From the NCBI GenBank assembly GCA_030705945.1, contig JAUZPS010000019.1, forward strand, positions 1 to 22,996: 22,996 nucleotides of DNA, in the 5' to 3' direction. Within the stretch, counting starts at the first letter, position 1; the number at the start of each line of letters is the position of its first letter. A model generated the notes under the pieces. That model did not search any database. It was given only the letters and a program-made list of their open reading frames with translations, and was not told the DNA's origin. The stretch comes from Bacillota bacterium (lineage in GTDB: Bacteria; Bacillota; Clostridia; Acetivibrionales; DSM-2933). The position numbers and the translations under genes were made by a program. This document shows, piece by piece, positions 1-7,477 of this stretch.

Positions 1-39
1 TGTCAAATGATATAGAAAAACACTTTATAATTATTTTCC

Positions 40-888
40 TTAAAGAACACTTTTTATTCCATTTATTATATCCTCATTAAACCTGTCTATGTAACCTTGA
101 ACATATTCTATGATATTTAGTTCCGTATTATTAATAAGCGGGGTTAGATCCATGCCCAGAATTGAAGAGTTTGAAGCGTCAGGTGAATGGGAAGCGGAAA
201 ACGTCGCGTTTGCGTATCTACGGCCAATTGTCGCCCTATCATACTGTTTATTTCCGGATATCTGGGAATCATATAATCCCACCAGCGCCGAAGCGATGTT
301 GGGATGCCTTGACGCGTCAAAATCAACCTTATCGGAGGATGTGAGCCAGTCGAGGCTTCTCCATATTTCACAACCGAATACCTTTTTAGGTCTTTGTTCC
401 TCAGGTAATGCTCTTAGCGCGTTTATTACTTTGACAGCAACTCCTACATGAGTGGAATGTCTATCAAATAAGTTGTGGGTATAAATTATTTGGGGAGCCA
501 TTTGGGAGATAAGTTTTTTAAGATCATCTATTATAAATTTATCATGAGGATCCTTAGCCTCTGCGCTGCTGTAGTTCAACAGCGCGACTGAGCTGTATTC
601 GCCAAGATAAGCCGCTTTTTTCTGTTCCTTTTTTCTTATGCTAATAAATTCTTCATCTGTAAGTGTCTTATAAAATCCGTTTTTAGTGCTGCCTGTGCCA
701 TTTGTGACAACTATCCCTGAAAACCAGTTGGAATTATCGCAAAAACATTTTGCAATTCCATCATACGCCATGATTTCGATATCATCCTGATGAGCGGATA
801 TTGCCAGATGGGTAGTCCTTTTTAACGCTTTTTCTAACGGAATGTTATCAGGGATGAAAATTTCAGAACCTGTATTTATTAAATCCAT
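40..888 (-). CDS. PIG-L / LmbE family zinc-dependent deacetylase
   Basis: This 282-residue protein resembles PIG-L/LmbE de-N-acetylases, which remove acetyl groups from N-acetylglucosamine-type substrates. The family's metal motif AHxDD appears as AHQDD at residues 32-36 (H33, D36), followed by E38. The second metal region is THNLFDRHSTH at 137-147, with H138, D142, H144 and H147. R85 and E88 fit the conserved helix after the first sheet. There is no signal peptide or membrane segment, so it should be cytosolic. The start is supported by GGAG about 8 bases upstream. It reads away from the repeat-filled gap 889-1607 and has no partner gene in view, so the substrate (bacillithiol-type, sugar or antibiotic precursor) cannot be assigned. 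Family call is firm; substrate unknown. Confidence 0.85.
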   Translation of the reverse strand: MDLINTGSEIFIPDNIPLEKALKRTTHLAISAHQDDIEIMAYDGIAKCFCDNSNWFSGIVVTNGTGSTKNGFYKTLTDEEFISIRKKEQKKAAYLGEYSSVALLNYSSAEAKDPHDKFIIDDLKKLISQMAPQIIYTHNLFDRHSTHVGVAVKVINALRALPEEQRPKKVFGCEIWRSLDWLTSSDKVDFDASRHPNIASALVGLYDSQISGNKQYDRATIGRRYANATFSASHSPDASNSSILGMDLTPLINNTELNIIEYVQGYIDRFNEDIINGIKSVL

Positions 889-945
889 TCTATCAACTCC
901 AACTATTATAGAATCATAATTAACCTGACATTTTGCGAAGCAAAA

Positions 946-1049
946 TATATTAAAAGTGATTAATCTTTTACATTTGACAGAGCAAAATAACGTTAAAGCG
1001 TTCGTTGTTTTGCTCTATCAAATGTATGATTAATAGCGCTTTTAATATA
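946..1049 (+). repeat. Family A palindromic element, diverged copy
   Basis: This 104-bp copy has ends TATATTAAAAGTG and GCGCTTTTAATATA. The centre AACGTTAAAGCGTTCGTT is as in the other copies. Its two arms pair better with each other than in the main type (compensating changes at the ends). It lies in the 720-bp gene-free gap 889-1607. Confidence 0.8.
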
Positions 1050-1107
1050 GCAAAAGTGGTAATAATCTTTTTAAAAAGCGCATATAAGATTAATTGTCTT
1101 TTATATT
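1050..1107. repeat. Possible decayed family A remnant
   Basis: AAAAAGCGC near 1073-1081, followed by AAGATTAATTGTCTTTTATA (1086-1105), looks like the two ends of family A joined after loss of the middle. Matches are short and the reading is tentative. Confidence 0.35.
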
Positions 1108-1115
1108 ATAATAAT

Positions 1116-1139
1116 CTATAGATAACCAAATGTAAAATT
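1116..1139. repeat. 24-bp sequence shared with 21196-21219
   Basis: CTATAGATAACCAAATG followed by TAAAATT recurs on the other strand at 21196-21219 with one mismatch. Both copies lie in repeat-rich gaps, so this may mark a further, poorly preserved element. Confidence 0.5.
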
Positions 1140-1152
1140 GGTTTTATACTAC

Positions 1153-1200
1153 ATGTTTCGTGATAAACACATTACATTAACTTTCAAAATCACGAAACAT
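1153..1200. repeat. 12-bp perfect inverted repeat
   Basis: ATGTTTCGTGAT (1153-1164) is mirrored by ATCACGAAACAT (1189-1200) with a 24-base centre. It directly precedes a family A copy. No T tract follows; it may be another miniature element or a protein-binding site. Confidence 0.6.
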
Positions 1201-1203
1201 ATA

Positions 1204-1308
1204 TATATAAAAAGCAATTAATCTTTTACATTTGCCTATCACAAAATAACGTTAAAGCGTTCGTTATTTTGCTCCGTCAAATGTAAGATTAATAGTGCTT
1301 TTTATATA
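1204..1308 (+). repeat. Family A palindromic element (type copy)
   Basis: This 105-bp element has ends TATATAAAAAGC / GCTTTTTATATA, arms containing ATTAATCTTTTACATTTG and its partial mirror, and the centre AAAATAACG / CGTTATTTT around TTAAAGCGTT. The whole copy can fold into one long hairpin. It has no reading frame of note. TA-rich ends suggest insertion at TA, as for Tc1/mariner or IS630-type miniature elements (inference). It lies 300 bp before the nucleoside kinase. Confidence 0.9.
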
Positions 1309-1395
1309 GTTACGCGCAAGCGGCCTAAAAAGGGCTTTTCATAAAAAGAGGAATTTAGATCCCTTTATAGAATATTATAGATGATACTTCATTTA

Positions 1396-1493
1396 GGTTG
1401 TATCAAAAAAAACTTAGCAACTGGGCGTTTCAAAAACTTGATATGGAGGGTTTCCATCTAAAAAACTTGAACAAGGAATTTTTTGAAACACCC
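1396..1493 (+). repeat. Family B miniature element
   Basis: This 98-bp copy has ends GGTTGTATCAAAAA and (inward) GGGTGTTTCAAAAA, flanked by TTA at 1393-1395 and 1494-1496. It lies in the leader region of the nucleoside kinase, about 115 bp before the start codon. Confidence 0.85.
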
Positions 1494-1607
1494 TTATGCA
1501 AGACAATATTTCATTTACTATTGTATAAGTTGTGGTATTATTTTATATGTATGAGATGACTTATTTTTACATTGCATTAAATTATGAAGAAATTGAGGTG
1601 GTATAAC

Positions 1608-3278
1608 ATGTCGGTAAATGATTTGAAGCAGATAAAAGTTAGTTTTGCTGATGGGGAGGAGAAACTTGTTCCTGAAGGAATTTCCCTTATAGAATTAAGT
1701 AAGGATTATGAAAGAAAATATAAATCAACAATTATAGCGGCAAAAGTAAACAATGATATAAAGGAACTTAGTTATCATCTAATAGAGAATTGTCATGTCG
1801 AGTTTCTGGATTTGATCAATGAAGATGGTATGAGAATATATAGAAGAAGTCTTCACTTTTTATTAATAAAAGCAGTGCATGATCTTTTTCCGGACAGAAA
1901 GCTTGTCATATGCCACACAATCAGTAAAGGCATATACTGCGAGATAAAAGGAGAAAAACAGTTAGATCAGGAAGAAGTTCAACAAATTGAAAGAAGGATG
2001 TGGGAATTAGTAAAAGCTGAAATTCCTTATATAAAGAGAATAATGTCAGCTGAAGACGCCAAAGAATTATTTAAAAATAGTGGAAGATTGGACAGATACA
2101 GGGCTGTTGAACACAGAAGAAAGCCGTATGTGACTATGTATAGCTGCGATGATCTTAATGACTATTTTTATGGCTATATGGCTCCTGGCACCGGATATAT
2201 CAGCAAATTCTCCATGAGGTTCTACTCGCCGGGACTTATATTAATATATCCGGAGAAACGTAATCCGTCCAAAGTGCCTGAGTTTGTTGAACAGAAAAAA
2301 CTGTTTACTATATTTAATGAATACAAACACTGGGGAAATGTACTTGGCGTCAATAACGTTGGCGACCTTAACAATATAATTAAAAATGGCGAGATCAACA
2401 CTCTGATAAGAGTATCAGAAGCTCTCCATGAGAAAAAGATCGCTCAGATAGCGGATATGATAACCAACAGCGAGCATAAAAAAAGAGTTGTTCTGATTTC
2501 AGGTCCTTCTTCATCAGGCAAAACAACTTTCGCGCAAAGGTTGTCAATACAGTTGAGGGTAAATGGCTTGAAGCCTGTTACTTTGTCTCTCGATGATTAT
2601 TTTGTTGATAGAGAACATACACCTAAAGACGAGAAGGGTGAGTATGATTTTGAAGCTTTAGAGGCTATAGATGTTGAGCTCTTTAATCAGCAACTGAGTG
2701 ATCTGATTGCGGGTAAAGAGGTTGAAGTTCCTATATTCAACTTCCCAAAAGGCTGCAGGGATGATGTTGGCAGAAAGCTTAAGATTGAGGATGATCAGCT
2801 TATGATTATCGAAGGTATACATGGCTTGAATGAAAAGTTAACATCACTTATTCCAAGAGAAAGAAAGTTCAAAATTTATGTGAGCGCATTGACTTCAATG
2901 AACATTGATGAGCATAACAGGATCCCCACAACTGATTCAAGGGTAATAAGAAGGATTGTGAGGGACTTCCAGTTCAGGGGAAGCACTGCGGTTAGTACCC
3001 TCCAGAGGTGGCCTTCAGTCAGGCGTGGTGAGGATAAGAATATTTTCCCATTTCAGGAAGAGGCCGATATTATGTTCAATTCAGCATTAGTTTATGAATT
3101 GGGAGTTCTTAAAACACTTGCAGAACCTCTGCTGGCTGAGATAGGAATCGCTTCTCCCGAGTATTCAGAAGCTAGAAGAATAATCGAGTTTTTGGGTAAT
3201 TTTCTTCCGATTGAGACTAAAGAAATACCTCTGAACTCTATAATAAGAGAATTTTTAGGAGGCAGCTGCTTTTATTAG
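1608..3278 (+). CDS. TGS-domain nucleoside (uridine-type) kinase
   Basis: This cytosolic protein of about 556 residues has a kinase domain of the uridine kinase/phosphoribulokinase type. An N-terminal region of roughly 70 residues resembles a TGS domain, followed by a region like the second additional domain of threonyl-tRNA synthetase. The P-loop GPSSSGKTT begins at G299, with K305 and T306, and LDDYF follows about 30 residues later, as in uridine kinases. The fusion is a known clostridial form annotated as nucleoside kinase; the natural substrate is not certain. I chose the ATG at 1608 over the in-frame ATG at 1584 because GAGGTGG sits at 1595-1601. The gene stands alone, 300 bp downstream of a family A repeat. 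The following 190 bp hold no gene and no clear terminator. Confidence 0.85.
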   Translation: MSVNDLKQIKVSFADGEEKLVPEGISLIELSKDYERKYKSTIIAAKVNNDIKELSYHLIENCHVEFLDLINEDGMRIYRRSLHFLLIKAVHDLFPDRKLVICHTISKGIYCEIKGEKQLDQEEVQQIERRMWELVKAEIPYIKRIMSAEDAKELFKNSGRLDRYRAVEHRRKPYVTMYSCDDLNDYFYGYMAPGTGYISKFSMRFYSPGLILIYPEKRNPSKVPEFVEQKKLFTIFNEYKHWGNVLGVNNVGDLNNIIKNGEINTLIRVSEALHEKKIAQIADMITNSEHKKRVVLISGPSSSGKTTFAQRLSIQLRVNGLKPVTLSLDDYFVDREHTPKDEKGEYDFEALEAIDVELFNQQLSDLIAGKEVEVPIFNFPKGCRDDVGRKLKIEDDQLMIIEGIHGLNEKLTSLIPRERKFKIYVSALTSMNIDEHNRIPTTDSRVIRRIVRDFQFRGSTAVSTLQRWPSVRRGEDKNIFPFQEEADIMFNSALVYELGVLKTLAEPLLAEIGIASPEYSEARRIIEFLGNFLPIETKEIPLNSIIREFLGGSCFY

Positions 3279-3471
3279 AGATAACTATCTCATAAATGTA
3301 AAAGATTCGTTGGTTTTAATATATATTACAAAAAGTAAATATATTTTAATACTTTTGGTTGATTATATATGTAGTATTGTATAAAATTAATAGAGAAATA
3401 TAAAAGCTTAAATTATTACGCATTAGCATAATAATAAATAAAAATATTTTAAAAACTTAGGAGGATTATAA

Positions 3472-4644
3472 ATGAAGAAGCTTTTGGCGGTTGTATCAAC
3501 TGGTTTAGTAATTGCGGGTTTAGCGGTAACTTCTTTTGCAACTGGAAAAATAAAAGAGAGCCCGGACATTAAAATAGCTATAGATGGCAAAATTGGCGCA
3601 TACACGGATGTTCCCATATTACAGGATGGAAGAACTTTACTTCCATTGAGAGCTGTGCTTACAAATCTGGGGATTCAGAATGATGACAGCCATATAGTAT
3701 GGAATGCTCAGGAAAGCAGCATAACAATAAACAATGATTCTAGCGACAGCGAAACAAAGAAAATTTTTCTTCAGGTTGGGAATAACAAAGCTCAGATAGA
3801 TGAGAAAACTATTGATCTGGATGTGCCGCCGGTTATTTATAAAAGCAGAACATACATACCTGCAAGATTTGTTGCGGAAAGTCTAGGAAAAAAAGTTGTT
3901 TGGAACGCTAATACAAGGTCTGTTCTTATTAAGAACAACAAGTCCTATGATGAGGTTAAAGATATTTTAGACAAATGCGATGCCGCTATGAAAAACGTTA
4001 ATAAAGCAAAAGCAAAGGTAAGCGTTGATGTAAACTCAAAAGGTAAGACGTCAATGACAGCTAAAGCGGATATAAATCTTGAAATGGATATTCCAAAAAA
4101 GAAAATGCATATGCTCCTTAACATGAGTATGCTTGGGATGAATATAAATCTAGAGTCTTATTATGATAATAATGTTTCTTACACTAAGGGTTTTATGATT
4201 GATGGCTGGTCTAAAAGCGCGTTAACGGCTGATGAGCTTTCAAAAGAAATTGGCAGTCTTTCTCTTTTAAAATCGGATGATTCTACTAATGCCGGGTTGG
4301 TTGTCGGAGACAGCGATAAACCTGACGAAATAGTTTTGCAGGGGGCCCTGTATTTGGATAATTTCTCCGAATCTGCTATGGGTGAACTTGGGAAGGGATT
4401 GACTGAAGGAAATAGCGAATTGCTTGATAATTATAGCATTAAATTTATTATTGACAAGAATACTTATTATATTAAGAGCTGTACAATGGAAACAAAAGGA
4501 AAAGCAAGCGAGTCAGATTCCACTGTAACTGAGGAGAAATTTATAATTGACATTAGTGATATTAACGGCAATTTTGAAGTGAATGTCCCTGATGATGTCA
4601 AGAAAAGCGCAGTTGAATCCAAAGAAGCAAACAGCTTATTCTAA
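3472..4644 (+). CDS. Secreted protein with copper-amine-oxidase N-terminal-like (stalk) domain
   Basis: This 390-residue protein has a signal peptide: MKKLLAVVSTG, a hydrophobic core, then SFA with likely cleavage after A23. Residues about 35-150 match the stalk repeat found at the N terminus of copper amine oxidases and in many clostridial surface proteins (PLRAVLTNLG, YIPARFVAESLG, VVWNANTRSVLI). The rest, about 155-390, is rich in beta-strand patterns and Lys, and resembles lipoprotein-like lipid-carrier folds (DUF6612/LppX-like) only loosely. There is no copper-oxidase catalytic domain, so oxidase activity should not be inferred. TAGGAGG at 3458-3464 supports the start. It is probably exported and cell-wall associated; function unknown. 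A structured stretch (4671-4794) and a terminator (4804-4840) follow. Confidence 0.8.
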   Translation: MKKLLAVVSTGLVIAGLAVTSFATGKIKESPDIKIAIDGKIGAYTDVPILQDGRTLLPLRAVLTNLGIQNDDSHIVWNAQESSITINNDSSDSETKKIFLQVGNNKAQIDEKTIDLDVPPVIYKSRTYIPARFVAESLGKKVVWNANTRSVLIKNNKSYDEVKDILDKCDAAMKNVNKAKAKVSVDVNSKGKTSMTAKADINLEMDIPKKKMHMLLNMSMLGMNINLESYYDNNVSYTKGFMIDGWSKSALTADELSKEIGSLSLLKSDDSTNAGLVVGDSDKPDEIVLQGALYLDNFSESAMGELGKGLTEGNSELLDNYSIKFIIDKNTYYIKSCTMETKGKASESDSTVTEEKFIIDISDINGNFEVNVPDDVKKSAVESKEANSLF

Positions 4645-4670
4645 TATAACATTTGATATCAAAAAGAAAA

Positions 4671-4794
4671 AGAACTCTAAAGTTTTATATCAGCGCTCAT
4701 TGATGGGTCTAAATAAGCTTAGCGGCTTGCCCATTAACGAGGAAAAGCCAAAGTTTGGGCTTCATAACTGGTATAAAACTAATTTTAGAGTTCT
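4671..4794 (+). other. Long inverted repeat enclosing two hairpins (possible three-way-junction RNA or MITE)
   Basis: Bases 4671-4681 pair with 4784-4794, and 4682-4693 pair with 4768-4779 with one G-U. Together they give a 23-bp outer stem with a 4-base bulge (4780-4783). Inside are two smaller hairpins: ATGGGT/GCCCAT (4703-4708 with 4729-4734, containing AAGC/GCTT) and AAGCC/GGCTT (4745-4749 with 4758-4762). A T-rich run follows the outer stem. It lies 26 bases after the stop of the secreted-protein gene and before a separate terminator, so it would be in that transcript's 3' region. It matches no riboswitch I recognise; a one-off miniature element is the main alternative. Confidence 0.5.
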
Positions 4795-4803
4795 TTATTT
4801 ATA

Positions 4804-4845
4804 GATACCGAACTGATATATAACTTTACAGTTCGGTATCTTTAT
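4804..4845 (+). terminator. Intrinsic terminator hairpin after the secreted-protein gene
   Basis: A perfect 12-bp stem, GATACCGAACTG (4804-4815) with CAGTTCGGTATC (4829-4840), has a 13-base loop and a short TTTAT tail. It probably ends transcription from the gene at 3472 before the Rex-box promoter 35 bases further on. The weak T tract keeps confidence moderate. Confidence 0.6.
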
Positions 4846-4874
4846 GTGGACAGATAGTTATTTTTTGCTAGGGA

Positions 4875-4903
4875 TTGTTAACTTATTAACAATGTGATAT
4901 AAT
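4875..4903 (+). promoter_or_regulatory. Promoter with consensus Rex operator, upstream of the hydrogenase regulatory genes
   Basis: TTGTTAACTTATTAACAA at 4875-4892 is an exact 18-bp match to the consensus for the NADH-sensing repressor Rex (TTGTTAA-N4-TTAACAA). Its first six bases, TTGTTA, also serve as a -35 box, followed after 17 bases by TATAAT at 4898-4903. A bound repressor would cover the -35 region. The first gene downstream starts at 5236, so the leader is about 325 bases and carries a family A repeat and a family C repeat. By analogy with known Rex regulons, high NADH would release repression and raise hydrogenase expression. Confidence 0.85.
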
Positions 4904-4960
4904 TATTATATAAATGGAGATAAATACTCAATTGATTATTTGTTATATTATTTGCAATAT

Positions 4961-5065
4961 TAGATAAAAAGCAATTAATCTTTTACATTTGCCTATCACA
5001 AAATAACGTTAAAGCGTTCGTTATTTTGCTCCGTCAAATGTAAGATTAATAGTGCTTTTTATATA
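4961..5065 (+). repeat. Family A palindromic element in the Rex-promoter leader
   Basis: This 105-bp copy lies between the Rex-box promoter (4875-4903) and the first regulated gene (5236). Its left end is TAGATAAAAAGC, one base off the usual. It is followed after one base by a family C copy. Confidence 0.92.
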
Positions 5066-5066
5066 G

Positions 5067-5146
5067 ATAAGTTGCGAAAAAGATTTTACATTAAAAATGC
5101 AGTTAATAAGTCTGAATTTTACTATCAAAGCTGAATTTTATTATCG
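5067..5146 (+). repeat. Family C element, degenerate right end
   Basis: ATAAGTTGCGAAAAAGATTT starts the copy; TGCAGTTAATAAGTCTGAAT and CTATCAAAGCTGAA follow as in other copies, but the terminal TTTTCGTAACTTAT is decayed. It sits in the same leader as the family A copy at 4961, about 90 bp before the DRTGG start. Confidence 0.75.
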
Positions 5147-5235
5147 GATTTCGCAGTAGGAAATATATGGCATGACTTTGCTGATTTTAAATCAGATCCA
5201 TTTTTATGAGTGAGGGAAAGGAAAAGGTATAAAAT

Positions 5236-5589
5236 ATGAAAGTTAATGAGATTGTTAAGGTCCTAGAAGCAACGGTGATTACAGAAATAGATAGTGATGG
5301 TTTGGAAATATATTCAGCTTGCGGAGCTGATTTGATGAGTGACGTAATGGCGTTTGTAAAAGACAATGTCGTTCTTCTTACGGGTTTAATTAACCCCCAG
5401 GTTGTGCGCACAGCTGAAATGATGGATATAAAAGTTATAGTATTTGTAAGAGGTAAAAGCCCAACCCAAGAAATTATAGACTTGGCTATTGAGAAGGGGA
5501 TTACTATTTTAACTACAAAATACTCCATGTTTATTTCCTGCGGTAAGCTATATGGAGCGGGGGTAACCGGAAGAGGTGTTTGCTGTTGA
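5236..5589 (+). CDS. DRTGG domain protein (first copy)
   Basis: This 117-residue protein is almost entirely a DRTGG domain, a small alpha/beta module of unknown function also found in the middle of some phosphotransacetylases. Visible features are the hydrophobic strand VVLLTGLINPQVVRTAEMM, the strand KVIVFVRGKSP and the helix and strand IIDLAIEKGITILTTKYSMF, as in the family. The Gly- and Cys-rich tail (CGKLYGAGVTGRGVCC) is not part of the usual domain. The ribosome site is the purine-rich AAGGAAAAGG about 8 bases before the ATG. It is the first gene after the Rex-box promoter, its stop overlaps the next start, and a paralogue lies at 7478. Such proteins recur beside NADH-linked [FeFe] hydrogenase genes, so a regulatory or ligand-sensing role is likely but unproven. 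Confidence 0.8.
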   Translation: MKVNEIVKVLEATVITEIDSDGLEIYSACGADLMSDVMAFVKDNVVLLTGLINPQVVRTAEMMDIKVIVFVRGKSPTQEIIDLAIEKGITILTTKYSMFISCGKLYGAGVTGRGVCC

Positions 5590-6014
5590 CGGAAGGATGC
5601 TTAGAGCTTAATTATGATATTCCGGCTAATGATTTTTTACATGCTGGTGAAGCGTCAAGCAGTGTAAAAAAGATGTTGAATCAACTTGGAGTTGATCCGG
5701 ATAAAGTAAAGAAAACAGCAATATCCATGTATGAAGCAGAAATAAATGCAGTAATACATGCTGATGGCGGCGCTGCCCACATAGAGATATGGAAGGATAA
5801 GGTAGTAATTAAGATCTGCGACAAAGGGCCAGGTATTCCTAATGTGGAGCTTGCGATGCAGGAAGGCTACACTACGGCTCCTGATCATGTGAGGGACATG
5901 GGGTTTGGCGCTGGAATGGGACTTCCAAATATGAAAAGATATGCGGATAGTCTTGATATTGATACCGCAGTGGGAAAAGGCACAACCGTTACAATAACTG
6001 TTTTTCTTAAGTAA
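5586..6014 (+). CDS. RsbW/SpoIIAB-like anti-sigma factor-type serine kinase (HATPase)
   Basis: This protein of about 142 residues has the GHKL ATP-binding fold of anti-sigma factor kinases. The N box is YEAEINAVIHA, the G1 box is DKGPGIPN, and the G2 region is GFGAGMGLPNMKRYAD. No other domain is present. The TTG at 5586 is preferred because it overlaps the upstream stop as TTGA and has AAGAGG at a good distance; the TTG at 5580 would be too close to that site. It is translationally coupled to the DRTGG gene. Family members phosphorylate an anti-sigma antagonist or bind a sigma factor, but neither partner is in the window. Linkage to a sensory hydrogenase suggests it relays a redox or H2 signal (inference). 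Confidence 0.85.
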   Translation: MTEGCLELNYDIPANDFLHAGEASSSVKKMLNQLGVDPDKVKKTAISMYEAEINAVIHADGGAAHIEIWKDKVVIKICDKGPGIPNVELAMQEGYTTAPDHVRDMGFGAGMGLPNMKRYADSLDIDTAVGKGTTVTITVFLK

Positions 6015-6024
6015 AAATGATTTA

Positions 6025-6051
6025 GGTAGTATCAAAAAAACTTAGCAACTG
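6025..6051 (+). repeat. Family B element, left-end remnant
   Basis: These 27 bases match the left end of family B (GGTAGTATCAAAAAAACTTA and on to CAACTG) and are preceded by TTA at 6022-6024. The remaining ~70 bases are absent. The remnant lies between the RsbW-like gene and the sensory hydrogenase gene. Confidence 0.75.
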
Positions 6052-6132
6052 AATGTAAGACAAATAAAGACAAATAATTATTTTATATAATGTACGCTTT
6101 GACGAATTGTCTTTGAGAATAGGGGGGTTTTT

Positions 6133-7461
6133 ATGGGAACATATTTTCATTCTGTTACACTTGATGAAGAAAAGTGCAGAGGCTGTACCAATTGTATTAA
6201 ACGGTGCCCTACTGAAGCAATCAGAGTTAGAAAAAGTAAAGCAAGAATAATAAATGAGAGATGTATTGATTGTGGAGAGTGTATTAGAGTATGCCCTTAT
6301 CATGCTAAGAAGGCAATTACCGATTCCTTCGACATGGTAAACACCTTCAAATACAAAGTAGTTATTCCTGCTCCATCTTTATATGGTCAGTTTAAAAGTG
6401 TTTTTTCAAGGAATCATATTCTCACGGCATTAAAAATGCTGGGATTTGATGAGGTGTACGAGGTAGCGCAAGCTGCGGAGATTGTAAGTAAAGCGACGAA
6501 AAAGTTCATAAATAAAGAAGGACAGAAATTTCCTTTGATTTCTTCTGCTTGCCCGGCGGTAGTACGCCTTATTCAAGTTAGATTTCCGAACCTCATTGAT
6601 AACATTCTAAAATTTGAGTCACCTATGGAAGTTGCGGCGAAGATAGCTCGCGACAAGGTCATGAAGAAGGAAAATCTTACAAAGGATGAGATAGGAGTTT
6701 TCTTTATAACTCCTTGCGCCGCAAAGATGACCAGTGTAAAAGCGCCTTATGAGAGAGAATCGTCATCGGTCAGCGGTGTTATTTCAATTAAGGATGTATA
6801 TCTGGGCGTTTTAAATAATCTGATGAGGCAAAAAAGCTGTGAAGACCTTATTGGCGCAGGATATGAGGGTATCAGGTGGGCAAATTCAGGGGGCGAAAGC
6901 TTAGCGTTAGGAACAGATTCATTTTTAGCTGTTGATGGAATTCATGAAGTTATTACTATATTAGAAGAAGTTGAGAATGACCGTCTTGAGGATGTTATGT
7001 TTATAGAAGCGTTAGCGTGCAAAGGCGGATGTCTTGGAGGGCCATTAACAATAGAGAATTCATATGTAGCCAAAACGCGTCTTAAAAAGCACATAGATGA
7101 AGCAAAAGAAAAGGCGATAGCAAGCAGCGACCATGATGATGAAAATGATAATATAGACTGGACGGGTAAGGTTCAATACAAGCCTGTACTAAAGCTTGAT
7201 GATGATATTGAGAAGGCAATTAAGAAAATGGAGATTCTCCAGAATATTGAAAACGAACTTCCAGGTCTTGATTGCGGCGCATGCGGAGCTCCAAGCTGCA
7301 GGGCTCTTGCGGAAGATATTGTGAGAGGCAACGCGAATGAGACTGATTGCTTATTCAAGCTCAGGGACAGAGTAAGGGAATTGGCTATACAGATGATGGA
7401 GCTCGAAGCGATTATGCCTCCAGTAATGGATAAAGGATCTGGCGGCAAAGGCGAAAAATAA
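6133..7461 (+). CDS. Sensory-type [FeFe] hydrogenase (HydS-like) with three Fe-S domains
   Basis: The protein has 442 residues. Residues 15-54 hold two [4Fe-4S] motifs (C15/C18/C21/C25 and C44/C47/C50/C54). Residues about 75-310 form a hydrogenase large-subunit-type domain with the H-cluster ligand cysteines in place: SSACP (C140), TPCAAK (C195) and CKGGC (C296, C300). A third Fe-S motif follows near the C terminus (C381/C384/C389/C406), then a short helical tail. The position normally held by the proton-relay Cys, just before C140, is Ala139, as reported for Thermotoga maritima HydS, which points to sensing rather than fast turnover. No PAS domain is visible, unlike longer HydS-type proteins. 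AGGGGGG lies 5 bases before the ATG. The genes on either side encode a kinase and a DRTGG protein, which supports a signalling role. Confidence 0.85.
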   Translation: MGTYFHSVTLDEEKCRGCTNCIKRCPTEAIRVRKSKARIINERCIDCGECIRVCPYHAKKAITDSFDMVNTFKYKVVIPAPSLYGQFKSVFSRNHILTALKMLGFDEVYEVAQAAEIVSKATKKFINKEGQKFPLISSACPAVVRLIQVRFPNLIDNILKFESPMEVAAKIARDKVMKKENLTKDEIGVFFITPCAAKMTSVKAPYERESSSVSGVISIKDVYLGVLNNLMRQKSCEDLIGAGYEGIRWANSGGESLALGTDSFLAVDGIHEVITILEEVENDRLEDVMFIEALACKGGCLGGPLTIENSYVAKTRLKKHIDEAKEKAIASSDHDDENDNIDWTGKVQYKPVLKLDDDIEKAIKKMEILQNIENELPGLDCGACGAPSCRALAEDIVRGNANETDCLFKLRDRVRELAIQMMELEAIMPPVMDKGSGGKGEK

Positions 7462-7477
7462 TGTGGGAGAGAAAAGA

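Noticed and set aside
1..39. TGTCAAATG near the window start as the tail of a family A copy
   Set aside because: Only the short CAAATG match is clear; the rest does not align well enough to call.
4583..4804. 73-residue plus-strand reading frame over the end of the secreted-protein gene and the structured region
   Set aside because: No ribosome site, overlaps the real gene in another frame, and its second half is the inverted repeat at 4671-4794.
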